Source of the DNA: Limnobacter sp. 130
GTDB taxonomy: Bacteria > Pseudomonadota > Gammaproteobacteria > Burkholderiales > Burkholderiaceae_B
DNA length: 64,000 bases
NCBI RefSeq assembly: GCF_902506325.1
Contig: NZ_LR732328.1
Span: 1 to 64,000 of the forward strand
Reading direction: 5' to 3'
The translations under genes were made by a program, and so were the position numbers. Below are positions 27,843 through 35,652 of the stretch, piece by piece (positions within the stretch are counted from its first letter, which is position 1; each line of letters opens with the position of its first letter). Below the pieces are notes generated by a model that saw only the letters and a list, made by a program, of their open reading frames with translations, was not told where the DNA came from and made no database searches.

Positions 27843-28642
27843 CGGGGCTTTTCGCTTTTTTGGGGTGGATAAACTTTTAAGCCCCAATTCTCATATCCTT
27901 GCCCGACGTTTTTTCGACCTCCAGAGCAATAAAACTTCTCCTTCAAGATTTCAAAAGCACTGTTTGGTTGATTGGGGCGCAGAATGTTAAGGCCAATCGG
28001 CCTAGCGACGAGGTCAGCCAGTTGCAGGCCAGGGGAATCCACCTTTTTATCCGCAAAAATAATCTCAAAAGGGAAGTTGATTCCAACGCGATTTGCGCCA
28101 TCGGTCATCCTACGAAACTCGAGTTCTAATTCGTCGTCTTCCTTTTTACCTCGGCATTCAAAGACTACGTGGGTGAGTTGCTTGTGTTGGCTCTTCTCCT
28201 GCAGGAACTCATAGAGTGTCTCCAAACAAAAGCCTAGTGCCAAATGATAGGGGTTCTCGTTTTGGTCAGGCGAGCCTTTGAGTTTTGATTTGTCGATGAC
28301 ACAACTAGCCAGAATAAAGTTGTGGGTCTTGATTAGTTGACTCAGTTCGTCCAGGAATTTGGTTTTTTGCAGCTTGCTTTTGAAGGTGAATACGCCTTTT
28401 TCTTTTCTGATGTCGTGTTCATGTAGTACAACCAAGTCATGACCGAAGTGCTGGAACTTGAATTGGTGCAGTGCGGAAACAACGCGATTGGCGTAATGCC
28501 TTTTGTGAAATATGCAAAAGGCAAGGACGAAAATTGGATAGTTTGGATCCAAATTTTGCATGCCATGATCACCACTTTCGTCGACATAGACGATGTAGTC
28601 ACTGAATAAGCTGGGTGTGGTTTGGTCGGTTTTGCTGCTCAT
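27839..28642 (-). CDS. DUF3800 protein
   Basis: 267 residues. The family signature is present at both ends: YIVYVDESGDHG near residue 20 and SPGLQLADLVARPIG near residue 210, with conserved acidic residues between them. DUF3800 proteins are thought to have an RNase H-like fold and are common on prophages, plasmids and defence islands; their activity is not settled. First gene of the operon with the giant recombinase. A nuclease-like helper in element mobility or maintenance is an inference from the fold and the neighbours. Confidence 0.85.
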   Translation of the reverse strand: MSSKTDQTTPSLFSDYIVYVDESGDHGMQNLDPNYPIFVLAFCIFHKRHYANRVVSALHQFKFQHFGHDLVVLHEHDIRKEKGVFTFKSKLQKTKFLDELSQLIKTHNFILASCVIDKSKLKGSPDQNENPYHLALGFCLETLYEFLQEKSQHKQLTHVVFECRGKKEDDELELEFRRMTDGANRVGINFPFEIIFADKKVDSPGLQLADLVARPIGLNILRPNQPNSAFEILKEKFYCSGGRKNVGQGYENWGLKVYPPQKSEKPR

Positions 28643-28899
28643 TGTGGTCTCGCAGTGACTTTGAAAAGTCTGTGACGAACAAAATTCAGTCGCCTACGGA
28701 TGTGCCGCAAAGTGGGCCGAGACTCCAAAAACCACAAAAATAGCGAAATAGTACCGAGACGTTAAATGGTGTTATCTCACAGTTTGTGTGTGAAAGCAAC
28801 AAAGCATAGAAATGCACATCGTCTTGAAAAGCGCGAATTAACGTCGTTTAGAGTGAATGTAAGTTGTATGAGATACATCTTTTCCCCTTGGCCTCCGAA

Positions 28900-28924
28900 G
28901 GTTCGATCCCCGCCAGCCGCGCCA
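28900..28924 (+). other. tRNA (or tmRNA) 3'-end remnant, probable attachment site
   Basis: From 28901 the bases fit a tRNA 3' half exactly: G53, seven-base T-loop TTCGATC (28902-28908), 5-base T-stem strand CCCGC, 7-base acceptor strand CAGCCGC, discriminator G and CCA (28922-28924). The matching 5' acceptor strand and D and anticodon arms are absent upstream, and the upstream T-stem strand is mismatched. This is what an integrase-made att duplication looks like. Sequence left of it is AT-rich with an integrase operon and sequence right of it is GC-rich. No other element was seen in the 28,643-29,015 gap. Confidence 0.6.
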
Positions 28925-29015
28925 CTACCTACATCTAGCGATTCAAATCCCCGCTTTTTGACACAGCTTCCGCCACGGGCTTGAATGGCAGGTTGTTCAC
29001 TTCCCTGCTTAGCCC

Positions 29016-30068
29016 ATGTTCAATTCCAGCTTCGGCAAATTGTCGCTAACCCAGCCAGCTTTCTACATACCCCTACCGCAACATTCACTGGTCGATGTGA
29101 TTACTCACAGCTACGGCATATTGCCAGGGCAAGAGCCGGTTTTTTCAGTGCTGCTGGATTATTTGCTGGCACTGAACCCCACCGTGAAAAACCCGCGTAT
29201 GGCATTGGGCAGCCAGGCCCCGCGCACGCTTGATTTTATTTCACACGACCCGCATGTGCTGCTGTGTATGAACCCCGAGGTGGCGAAGGCCCGGATTCGC
29301 CAAGTGGTCAATGGCGGCGGCGAGTTTGCCTTGATCGACACGGCACGCAACTTTGTACCCACCGACCCAGCCGAGCGCGGTGTGTATGAGTTTTTGGCCC
29401 GGGCAAGCAACGACACTCAGCATGTCTCCGATTTTGCAGGCTTGGGCCTGGGCGTGCTGGGTTATTTAAGCGGCGTACAAAACCGCGCTGTGATGGGCCG
29501 TTTGCAACAGCTGAATGCCGAGCGATTGGCTGGCCGGTTGAGCGTGCGCCAATACCAGTTGCGCCAGCAAGAGGTACTGAATAACTACCTTAAAAAGCTG
29601 GGCTGGATGGGCAGGCACATGCACGGCGGGCAGAACTCGTTCAACCTGCTTTACCAAAACAGGGCGGTGGGCGTGAACCCCTCGCCGGTGTTTGTAAAGC
29701 ATGCGGAAAGAATGGCCAAGTTGAGCAAATTTGCGAAAGGGGGTGGGTTGTTATTGACGACGTTTGGAGCGATGGGGGCGTGTGGAAAGATTGCTTCGGC
29801 CGGCAGTGTTCAGAAGAAGAATGAGGTTCTGTGGGTGGATGGAACTGGCATTGTTTTCGGTGCTCTTGGAGGCTTTTATGCTGGTTTGGCTGTAGGGGCG
29901 TTCGTCGTAAGTGGTCCCGTGGGCTGGGGTGTTGCACTGGTCGCTTCCGCAATGGGCGGCTACTTTGCACAAGAGGCTGGGAAAGCTGGAGGAAAGGTTT
30001 TCTATGACCAATTTGGTAATCAAATGGATCTCGTTAGTGCCTCGGGGGTGGGTCAATTATGCCAATAG
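29016..30068 (+). CDS. Putative secreted toxin with glycine-zipper C-terminus
   Basis: 350 residues. The N-terminal 230 residues are soluble and GC-rich in coding (LVDVITHSYGILPGQEPVFS; LDFISHDPHVLLCMNPEVA). From about residue 235 there are hydrophobic, Gly/Ala-rich segments (GGGLLLTTFGAMGACG; FGALGGFYAGLAVGAFVV; GWGVALVASAMGGYFAQEAG), typical of membrane-inserting effector tails. The base composition also drops there. A small membrane protein overlaps its 3' end, and a broken copy of it follows. Conserved head, variable tail and trailing immunity genes suggest a polymorphic, possibly type VI secreted, pore-forming toxin. No secretion genes or PAAR/Rhs domains are in view, so this is a hypothesis. 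Confidence 0.6.
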   Translation: MFNSSFGKLSLTQPAFYIPLPQHSLVDVITHSYGILPGQEPVFSVLLDYLLALNPTVKNPRMALGSQAPRTLDFISHDPHVLLCMNPEVAKARIRQVVNGGGEFALIDTARNFVPTDPAERGVYEFLARASNDTQHVSDFAGLGLGVLGYLSGVQNRAVMGRLQQLNAERLAGRLSVRQYQLRQQEVLNNYLKKLGWMGRHMHGGQNSFNLLYQNRAVGVNPSPVFVKHAERMAKLSKFAKGGGLLLTTFGAMGACGKIASAGSVQKKNEVLWVDGTGIVFGALGGFYAGLAVGAFVVSGPVGWGVALVASAMGGYFAQEAGKAGGKVFYDQFGNQMDLVSASGVGQLCQ

Positions 30069-30448
30069 TCGATGTAATTGTCTGGATCATGGGTTTCAGC
30101 ATATTGATCATTCCAGTGTTACTCATTCTGAGTATGGTCCTTCTGACTTGGCTAACGCCGCGGTCTGTTATTGATCAATATGTGCGCCCACCTCATTTCA
30201 GCGAGTTTGAATCGGTTGCGTATCGATATTTTCCATCCAGCTGGATTCGGACTTTGTTGTTCTCAATAGCGATTTCAATACCTTGGTTTCGTAGGGTTCG
30301 AGGATTCGGTGACATGCACAAGCAAGTGCCATTCGGGTTCAACATTGCTTGCAGATTTTTCGTATATGGCGTGCTCGGTTATCTGCATTTATTTTGTATC
30401 ACCATGGCGATACTTGCAATTGTCGCAAAGGTTGGTGGCAATGCTTAA
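30059..30448 (+). CDS. Small membrane protein, candidate immunity protein
   Basis: 129 residues with an N-terminal helix pair (IVWIMGFSILIIPVLLILS), a second hydrophobic stretch (IRTLLFSIAISIPWF) and a C-terminal one (LGYLHLFCITMAILAIVA). It overlaps the putative toxin gene by 10 bases. A multi-span inner-membrane protein downstream of a pore-forming-type effector is the usual immunity arrangement. In another frame the coding-like segment GDENYFLARTVALLAAVVA continues to 30549, so the gene may have lost its last helix by a frameshift. Confidence 0.6.
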   Translation: MPIVDVIVWIMGFSILIIPVLLILSMVLLTWLTPRSVIDQYVRPPHFSEFESVAYRYFPSSWIRTLLFSIAISIPWFRRVRGFGDMHKQVPFGFNIACRFFVYGVLGYLHLFCITMAILAIVAKVGGNA

Positions 30449-30549
30449 GTGTAGGCGATGAAAATTACTTTCTCGCGCGCACTGTGGCACTTCTAGCTGC
30501 AGTGGTTGCACTGCTTTTGATGCTTTCGTTTCAATGGTTGGCTGGGTAG
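30449..30549 (+). pseudogene. Possible frameshifted C-terminal helix of the membrane protein
   Basis: After the stop at 30446-30448, the frame shifted by one base reads LSVGDENYFLARTVALLAAV and then VALLLMLSFQWLAG before its stop at 30547-30549. It is strongly hydrophobic at the end and joins naturally onto AIVAKVGGN of the preceding gene. Either a frameshift removed it, or it is the tail of a second immunity-like gene. Confidence 0.45.
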
Positions 30550-30619
30550 TCATTAGCGCAGTAGGAACTTTGCATAAAGTGACATTTGAGTAAGTTTGCG
30601 ACAGGGGGCAGCTTTGCAG

Positions 30620-30724
30620 GTGATTGACTTTTTTCTTCATTTTTTTGCCCTTAGCTTGGTGATCATTCCGGGGATGTTGCCATTGAGCTTAATCCTGCTG
30701 ACTTTTGGGAAGTACTTCGAATAA
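30620..30724 (+). pseudogene. Truncated second copy of the candidate immunity gene
   Basis: A GTG-started frame of 34 codons reads IDFFLHFFALSLVIIPGML and then PLSLILLTFGKYFE. Aligned with FSILIIPVLLILSMVLLTWL of the 129-residue protein it shares S-x-x-I-I-P-x-x-L-x-L-S-x-x-L-L-T, and the DNA is also similar (GATCATTCC shared). It stops after the first helix pair, so it is an N-terminal fragment of a paralogue. Orphan immunity fragments behind a toxin gene are typical of polymorphic toxin loci. Confidence 0.55.
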
Positions 30725-30889
30725 TTGGAGTTTGCCGGTACCCCTCAAATACAGGGTGATGTTTCGCCGCTTGTTGCTCAAAATTAGACTGATTGTGGTT
30801 TTCGGGTTTTGTTGATTAAGCAAGGTATATGTCAAATTGATCGAATGGCTTATCTTTGAATTGTTGATGATTTAAATTCTGAAACTGTC

Positions 30890-31810
30890 ATGAACGACTA
30901 CACAGCTTTACTTCTCGGAGTTGTCTGCGCTGGCCTCGGTGGTGAGTTGTTCGTTCGCGGCTCAGTTGGATTGGCCCACTGGGCGCGAGTTTCTCCAGGC
31001 ATCATCGGCGTCACCGTTGCCGCGTTAGCTACATCAAGCCCGGAGCTGTCGGTTTCGATTAGTTCCGCTTTGGTGGGAAAGCCTCAAATTGCTTTGGGCG
31101 ACGCGCTTGGAAGTAACGTGGTGAACGTGGCTCTCATTCTTGGGCTGGCACTGATCATTTCCGGAATTCAAAGCCCTCGAGACAGCGTAAAGCGGGACTT
31201 CCCCGTGGCTTTGCTGATCCCTGTTTTTACAGCTGTTTTGTTTCTTGATGGTGAGCTTTCCCGAGTCGATGGGTTCTTGATGATCAGCATGTTCATTGCC
31301 TGGATCGTGGCGGCCGTTGTCGAAGCAAGAAAGCAACGAAGCGCAGCAGAGAACGTTCTTGGCGAACAACGTCGGTGGTTGGTTGTTGTTTCTTGCCTTG
31401 CCGGTTTTGTATTCTTGGTTGCAGCCGGGAATTTCATTGTTGCCGGGGCAAGGGGCATCGCGGTTGCTTTTGGTGTGGATGAGTTCATCATTGGTGCAAC
31501 CATCGTAGCAATTGGCACGTCGGTGCCGGAACTTGCAACAACGGTTATGGCCAAGATTCGTGGTCATGATGAAGTTGGCTTGGGCACCATTCTGGGCAGC
31601 AATATCTTCAATGGCATTTTTATCGTCGCCGTTGCGGCCATGATTCATCCCATCATCGTTCCCTGGCACGAAGTGGCCATTGCCTTGGTGTTCGGCCTTG
31701 TGGCGGTGGCGTTCGTTTATCCTCCGCGCAACGGCTTCATTCAACGAAAGCGGGGTGTCTTCTTGCTGGGTGTGTATGTTGCGTATCTTGTTACCATTCT
31801 TCAGCAGTAA
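30890..31810 (+). CDS. Calcium/sodium antiporter, CaCA family (YrbG-like)
   Basis: 306 residues, about ten membrane helices. Two alpha repeats are visible: VAALATSSPELSVSISSAL..GDALGSNVVN in the first half and VAIGTSVPELATTVMAKIRG..GTILGSNIFN in the second. Both carry the acidic and Ser/Asn ion-binding residues of inner-membrane K+-independent Ca2+/Na+ exchangers. Genes on either side give no functional link. Confidence 0.9.
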   Translation: MNDYTALLLGVVCAGLGGELFVRGSVGLAHWARVSPGIIGVTVAALATSSPELSVSISSALVGKPQIALGDALGSNVVNVALILGLALIISGIQSPRDSVKRDFPVALLIPVFTAVLFLDGELSRVDGFLMISMFIAWIVAAVVEARKQRSAAENVLGEQRRWLVVVSCLAGFVFLVAAGNFIVAGARGIAVAFGVDEFIIGATIVAIGTSVPELATTVMAKIRGHDEVGLGTILGSNIFNGIFIVAVAAMIHPIIVPWHEVAIALVFGLVAVAFVYPPRNGFIQRKRGVFLLGVYVAYLVTILQQ

Positions 31811-31865
31811 GAAGCATGATATTAACTTGGCCTGGTTTGCCAATAAATCGCTGGGAGTAAAGTAA

Positions 31866-32267
31866 GTGGATTCAGTTAAACACATCACCACCTTCATCAA
31901 TCGAACCCCGGGCGATGTGTATGCCTTCGCCTCAAACCCCCAAAATCTTCCGGCGTGGGCTGCTGGCCTGGCCCGCTCTGAAGTCACTAAACAAGGAGAT
32001 GCCTGGGTGGTCGAAGCGCCTTTCGGCAAGGTGAAGATCAGGTTTGTACCACTGAATAATTTCGGTGTTCTCGATCACGATGTGGAGCTTGATTCGGGCG
32101 TGGTGGTGCACAACCCAATGCGGGTTGTACCCAATGGTGAGGGCAGCGAATTCACCTTCACATTGTTTCAGCAACCGGGTATGTCGCAACAGCAATTCGA
32201 GGAAGACGCGCGAGCCGTTGCAGCGGATCTTCACACATTAAAAATTCTTCTTGAATCTGAAAGCTGA
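31866..32267 (+). CDS. SRPBCC (polyketide cyclase-like) protein
   Basis: 133 residues. It begins at a GTG and has the START-like pattern (VKHITTFINRTPGDVYAFASNPQNLPAWAAGL, then FTLFQQPGMSQQQFEEDARAV). Such proteins bind hydrophobic ligands. It overlaps the next gene by 1 base (TGATG), so the pair is probably co-translated. Confidence 0.75.
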   Translation: MDSVKHITTFINRTPGDVYAFASNPQNLPAWAAGLARSEVTKQGDAWVVEAPFGKVKIRFVPLNNFGVLDHDVELDSGVVVHNPMRVVPNGEGSEFTFTLFQQPGMSQQQFEEDARAVAADLHTLKILLESES

Positions 32268-33121
32268 TGCAGCCCCTTGCTCCCGCTGTTCCAACGGCGC
32301 CCAACGCCATTCAGAAGGGCACACCGCTCAAAGTGTTGCTGAACCGGGAATCGATCGAATGCCTGGCGCGAAACATTCTTTACGTTCACAAGGCATTCCC
32401 GGCCGAAGCATTTTGCCAGCACGCGTTGGCTAACCTTGAACCGCTAGAGCTGATGCAGCGTGCACAGCACATTGCTAAATCATTACATCAATTTTTACCT
32501 GCCAATTACACTCAGGCAGTGTCTATTCTTGTCGACTCATTCACCCCGGCTGAAACCGAAGTGGGCTCGCTGGGGTTGGCCGGGTTTTTCTATCTGCCGC
32601 ACAGCTTTTTTATTGCTGATTACGGCTTGGACCAAAGCTACAACAATGGCGAAGACCCGTTTGATGTGTCCATGCAAGCCTTGCGTGAGCTCACCATGCG
32701 CTTCACCGCCGAATTTGCCATTCGCCCCTTTCTCATTTACCAGCAAGAACGCACCTTGGCACAGGTTAACAAGTGGCTAAGCGACCCCAACCCGCATGTA
32801 AGGCGGTTGTGCAGTGAAGGCACACGCCCCAAGCTGCCTTGGGGAAAACGCATTCAATCGTTTATTGCCAACCCAGAGCCTGCATTGCCCATACTGGAAT
32901 TTTTGAAAAACGACGAATCGTTGTATGTGCGCCGCAGTGTGGCCAACCACCTTGGCGACATTGCAAAAGACCACCCCGAGATTGCGTTTTCAACTTGCGA
33001 GCGTTGGTTGCAAGAAGGTGCGTCGAAAGAATTGAAGTGGGTGGTTCGCCATGCGGTTCGTTACCATGCCAAAAAGGGCCATGCCAGGGCCTTGGAGATT
33101 CGGGTGAAGGCGAAGAGTTGA
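32267..33121 (+). CDS. HEAT-repeat protein, DNA alkylation repair-like
   Basis: 284 residues. Helical repeats with conserved WLSDPNPHVRRLCSEGTRPKLPW and DESLYVRRSVANHLGDIAKDHP match the AlkD-like 'DNA alkylation repair' family (COG4335 type). AlkD enzymes remove bulky or cationic alkylated bases. The N-terminal 60 residues are less conserved. I cannot verify the catalytic residues, so glycosylase activity is unproven. Confidence 0.75.
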   Translation: MQPLAPAVPTAPNAIQKGTPLKVLLNRESIECLARNILYVHKAFPAEAFCQHALANLEPLELMQRAQHIAKSLHQFLPANYTQAVSILVDSFTPAETEVGSLGLAGFFYLPHSFFIADYGLDQSYNNGEDPFDVSMQALRELTMRFTAEFAIRPFLIYQQERTLAQVNKWLSDPNPHVRRLCSEGTRPKLPWGKRIQSFIANPEPALPILEFLKNDESLYVRRSVANHLGDIAKDHPEIAFSTCERWLQEGASKELKWVVRHAVRYHAKKGHARALEIRVKAKS

Positions 33122-33189
33122 ATCAGTGTATCGGCGTTATACGGCTGCTTTGTGACGAAGTAATATGATGTATTCCTTTAAGGACGATA

Positions 33190-33525
33190 GTGAAATCAAA
33201 CAAGCTGGAACAACAACTCAATTTCCTGCGTGAAATAGACAAGCTAAAGAGGGTGCTTCGCCAGTCCCCCTTATTGGATCAAAGCCGCAAAGAAAATTCA
33301 GCGGAGCATTCATGGCACTTGGCCATGTATGCCCTCATTCTTTCAGAGCATGCGGCTGCCCAAGGCGATGAACTCAGCGCCCTGTGGCATGAGTTTGAAG
33401 AAGGTCAAAGCGATGATGCGCAATTTGCAAAAGCCCTGGATAGGTTTCAACCGCTGTTGATTAATGTGTTCACCGGTGGTGGTACTTGGGTTGCAGGGCA
33501 TTTTGACCAATCACCAACTCGTTAA
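33190..33525 (+). pseudogene. HD-domain hydrolase with internal deletion
   Basis: 111 codons from a GTG with AGGA upstream. The start matches YfbR-like HD hydrolases of about 190 residues (FLREIDKLKRVLRQS, SRKENSAEHSWHLAMYAL), and the end matches their C-terminal part (LSALWHEFEEG, FAKALDRFQPLLIN, GGGTW). About 50 residues between SEHAAA and QGDELS are missing, and these would hold the catalytic His-Asp pair. The tail after GGGTW is also non-homologous. The frame is kept, but the enzyme should be inactive. Confidence 0.72.
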
Positions 33526-33530
33526 ATTTT

Positions 33531-34160
33531 ATGTATATCGAAGGCACCATAAAAACCTGGAATGATGACCGTGGGTTTGGCTTTATTCAGTCTAATGAAG
33601 GTCAAGTCGAGGTGTTTGTTCATGCAACTGCATTCAATTCTCGGCACATTCGTCCCCATGTAAACCAACGTGTTTATTTCGACCTTGAGCTAAGCCCCGA
33701 GGGAAAACCAAGAGCCAAGAATGTTCATTTCTCGCGCCCCGTTTCTGGAAACAAACGTGAACGCACAGATGCCCCCGCGCAGTGGCAGACCGGATCATTT
33801 TTAGCGATTCCCGCTTTTGTGTTTTTGTTTGGTGTGGTTAGCTTGCTCTGGAGGCCACCACTGTTGTTGGCTCTGATCTATGTGCTTGCCAGCACTTTGA
33901 CTTATGTCACCTATGCCATGGACAAATCAGCAGCCAGGAAAGGGCGCTGGCGAACTTCTGAGAGCACCCTGCACTGGTTGTCTTTGCTGGGTGGTTGGCC
34001 TGGGGCGTTGATTGCTCAACACATGCTTAGGCACAAATCAAACAAGGCCCCGTTTCGATTTATTTTCTGGGTAACAGTGTTTTTGAACGTAGCCTTGTTT
34101 CTGGTACTGGCTTCCCCTGAAGGCCAAGCACATATTGGGCAATTGATACCCGATAAATAA
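33531..34160 (+). CDS. Cold-shock domain fused to DUF1294 membrane domain
   Basis: 209 residues. Residues 1-66 are a cold-shock domain with the nucleic acid binding motifs GFGFI and VFVHATAF. Residues about 85-205 have four membrane helices with DUF1294 features (YAMDKSAARKGRWRTSESTLHWLSLLGGWPGALIAQ). This fusion is common in proteobacteria and its function is unknown. Confidence 0.88.
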   Translation: MYIEGTIKTWNDDRGFGFIQSNEGQVEVFVHATAFNSRHIRPHVNQRVYFDLELSPEGKPRAKNVHFSRPVSGNKRERTDAPAQWQTGSFLAIPAFVFLFGVVSLLWRPPLLLALIYVLASTLTYVTYAMDKSAARKGRWRTSESTLHWLSLLGGWPGALIAQHMLRHKSNKAPFRFIFWVTVFLNVALFLVLASPEGQAHIGQLIPDK

Positions 34161-34235
34161 ATTTTCCGTACAACTGTCGATTTCACCATACCCCATTCGA
34201 CTACTTAGGTAGGCACAACTTTCAAGGAGACTACG

Positions 34236-34694
34236 ATGTCGAACAGCACAGGAACAGTGAAGTTGCACAGGGTACTGCGCGCCCCAGCAGAGCGGGTTTA
34301 CAAGGCATTTACCGACAAAAGTGCGTTGGAGTACTGGAGCCCGCCTTATGGCTTCATTGGCACCATTCATGAAATCGATGTGCGCGAGGGTGGTGGCTAC
34401 CGCATGTCGTTCAACAACTTTAGCTCTGGCGGTAGCCACACGTTTACAGTGAAATACCTGGAATTGGTACCCAATGAGCGCATTCGCCACACCGACCAGT
34501 TTGACGATCCAAACCTGCCCGGCGAAATGGTGGTGACCGTTGAGCTTAAATCAGTGGTTTGCGGCACGGAACTACGCATTGTTCAAGAAGGAATCCCCGC
34601 TGTTATTCCGGTCGAGATGTGTTACTTGGGCTGGCAGGAATCGCTTGAACAACTCGCCAAGCTGGTTGAGCCAGATATTCCAGATCATGGCTAA
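34236..34694 (+). CDS. SRPBCC/AHSA1-family protein
   Basis: 152 residues. It has the AHSA1-like opening (VKLHRVLRAPAERVYKAFTDKSALEYWSPP), EGGGYRMSFNNF-like core and closing GWQESLEQLAKLVEP. A strong AAGGAGA ribosome site precedes the ATG. Ligand and role are unknown. Confidence 0.82.
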   Translation: MSNSTGTVKLHRVLRAPAERVYKAFTDKSALEYWSPPYGFIGTIHEIDVREGGGYRMSFNNFSSGGSHTFTVKYLELVPNERIRHTDQFDDPNLPGEMVVTVELKSVVCGTELRIVQEGIPAVIPVEMCYLGWQESLEQLAKLVEPDIPDHG

Positions 34695-34741
34695 TTAATC
34701 TGACTGATGAAGTGCTGGGTTTAACGTCTTAATTGGCGTCT

Positions 34742-35479
34742 TCAGGCAGGTGATGCCGTGGGGCGGACGACAATCTCACTGGTGTCCACATCATTGGGCT
34801 GATTAATAACGTGAGCGATCGCTGCAGCGATTGCTTCTGGTTTTAAGGCGATTTCCCGAAAGTTTTTCATGGCTGCAGCTGCAGCCTGGTCACTGATGCT
34901 ATTGGCCAGCTCAGATTCAACCACACCCGGATAAACGCAAGTCACGCGAAGTCGATCATTTTCTTGTCGCAAGCCGTCTGAAATCGCCCTGACTGCATAC
35001 TTTGTGGCGCAATACACCGCACCTGTCGGCACCACATAAAGTCCACCAATCGAAGAAATATTGATGATCTGCCCACTCTTCTGTTCATTCATGATCGGCA
35101 GGACAGCCGCAATTCCGTGCAGCACGCCCTTGATGTTGACATCGATCATTTGATTCCATTCGTCTGTTTTCAGAGCATTCATTGGCGAGAGCGGCATCAC
35201 GCCCGCGTTGTTAATAATGACGTCGACGCCACCGTATGTCTGGACCGCAAGATCCACGAACTCCTGAAGGTCTGTCAGCCGTGTCACATCAATTTGTTGA
35301 TACACAACCTGACCGCCGTTCCAGTTCAAGTTGTCTGCAATGGATTTAAGTCGATCGGTACGTCGCGCGCCGATCACAAGTCGATGACCTTGCTCGCTCA
35401 GTAACCTCGCTGTTGCTTCACCAATGCCGCTGCTTGCACCAGTGATTAAAATTGTCTTGCTTGCCAACGATTGTTGCAT
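34742..35479 (-). CDS. Short-chain dehydrogenase/reductase
   Basis: About 245 residues. Classical SDR motifs: TGASSGIG for the cofactor, NNAG, an active-site Ser in NISSIGG and YCATK for Tyr/Lys. The pattern is close to YdfG/serine-type 'NADP-dependent' SDRs. Start 35479 has AAGGGG upstream; a GTG precedes it. It diverges from an AraC gene, an arrangement that often means aldehyde-responsive control. Confidence 0.88.
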   Translation of the reverse strand: MQQSLASKTILITGASSGIGEATARLLSEQGHRLVIGARRTDRLKSIADNLNWNGGQVVYQQIDVTRLTDLQEFVDLAVQTYGGVDVIINNAGVMPLSPMNALKTDEWNQMIDVNIKGVLHGIAAVLPIMNEQKSGQIINISSIGGLYVVPTGAVYCATKYAVRAISDGLRQENDRLRVTCVYPGVVESELANSISDQAAAAAMKNFREIALKPEAIAAAIAHVINQPNDVDTSEIVVRPTASPA

Positions 35480-35652
35480 CACAGAACCCCTTGAATTAAG
35501 TAGAAAGTTGAACTTCCATGTTAGGGGTTGAGCTTCATTACGACTATGCAGATTCCTCTTGGAATATTGCCTATAAGTATGTTTTTAATATTCTTAAGGA
35601 CTGCGAGTGATATCGTTAACAAGCAATTGGTACATTCGCGAAGGCGGTTGAT

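Noticed and set aside
28841-28924. A complete tRNA gene ending at 28924
   Set aside because: No 5' acceptor strand GCGGCTG, D-arm or anticodon arm can be found in the 76 bases upstream, and the upstream T-stem strand is mismatched; only the 3' end is present.
31034-32029. Long minus-strand open frame of about 330 codons opposite the CaCA antiporter
   Set aside because: It is antisense to a clear membrane transporter gene, has no family resemblance and has biased composition (Asn/His/Gln rich).
33531-34160. Cold-shock domain plus membrane domain as a novel fusion
   Set aside because: CSD-DUF1294 fusions are widespread in proteobacteria, so it is listed only as a feature.
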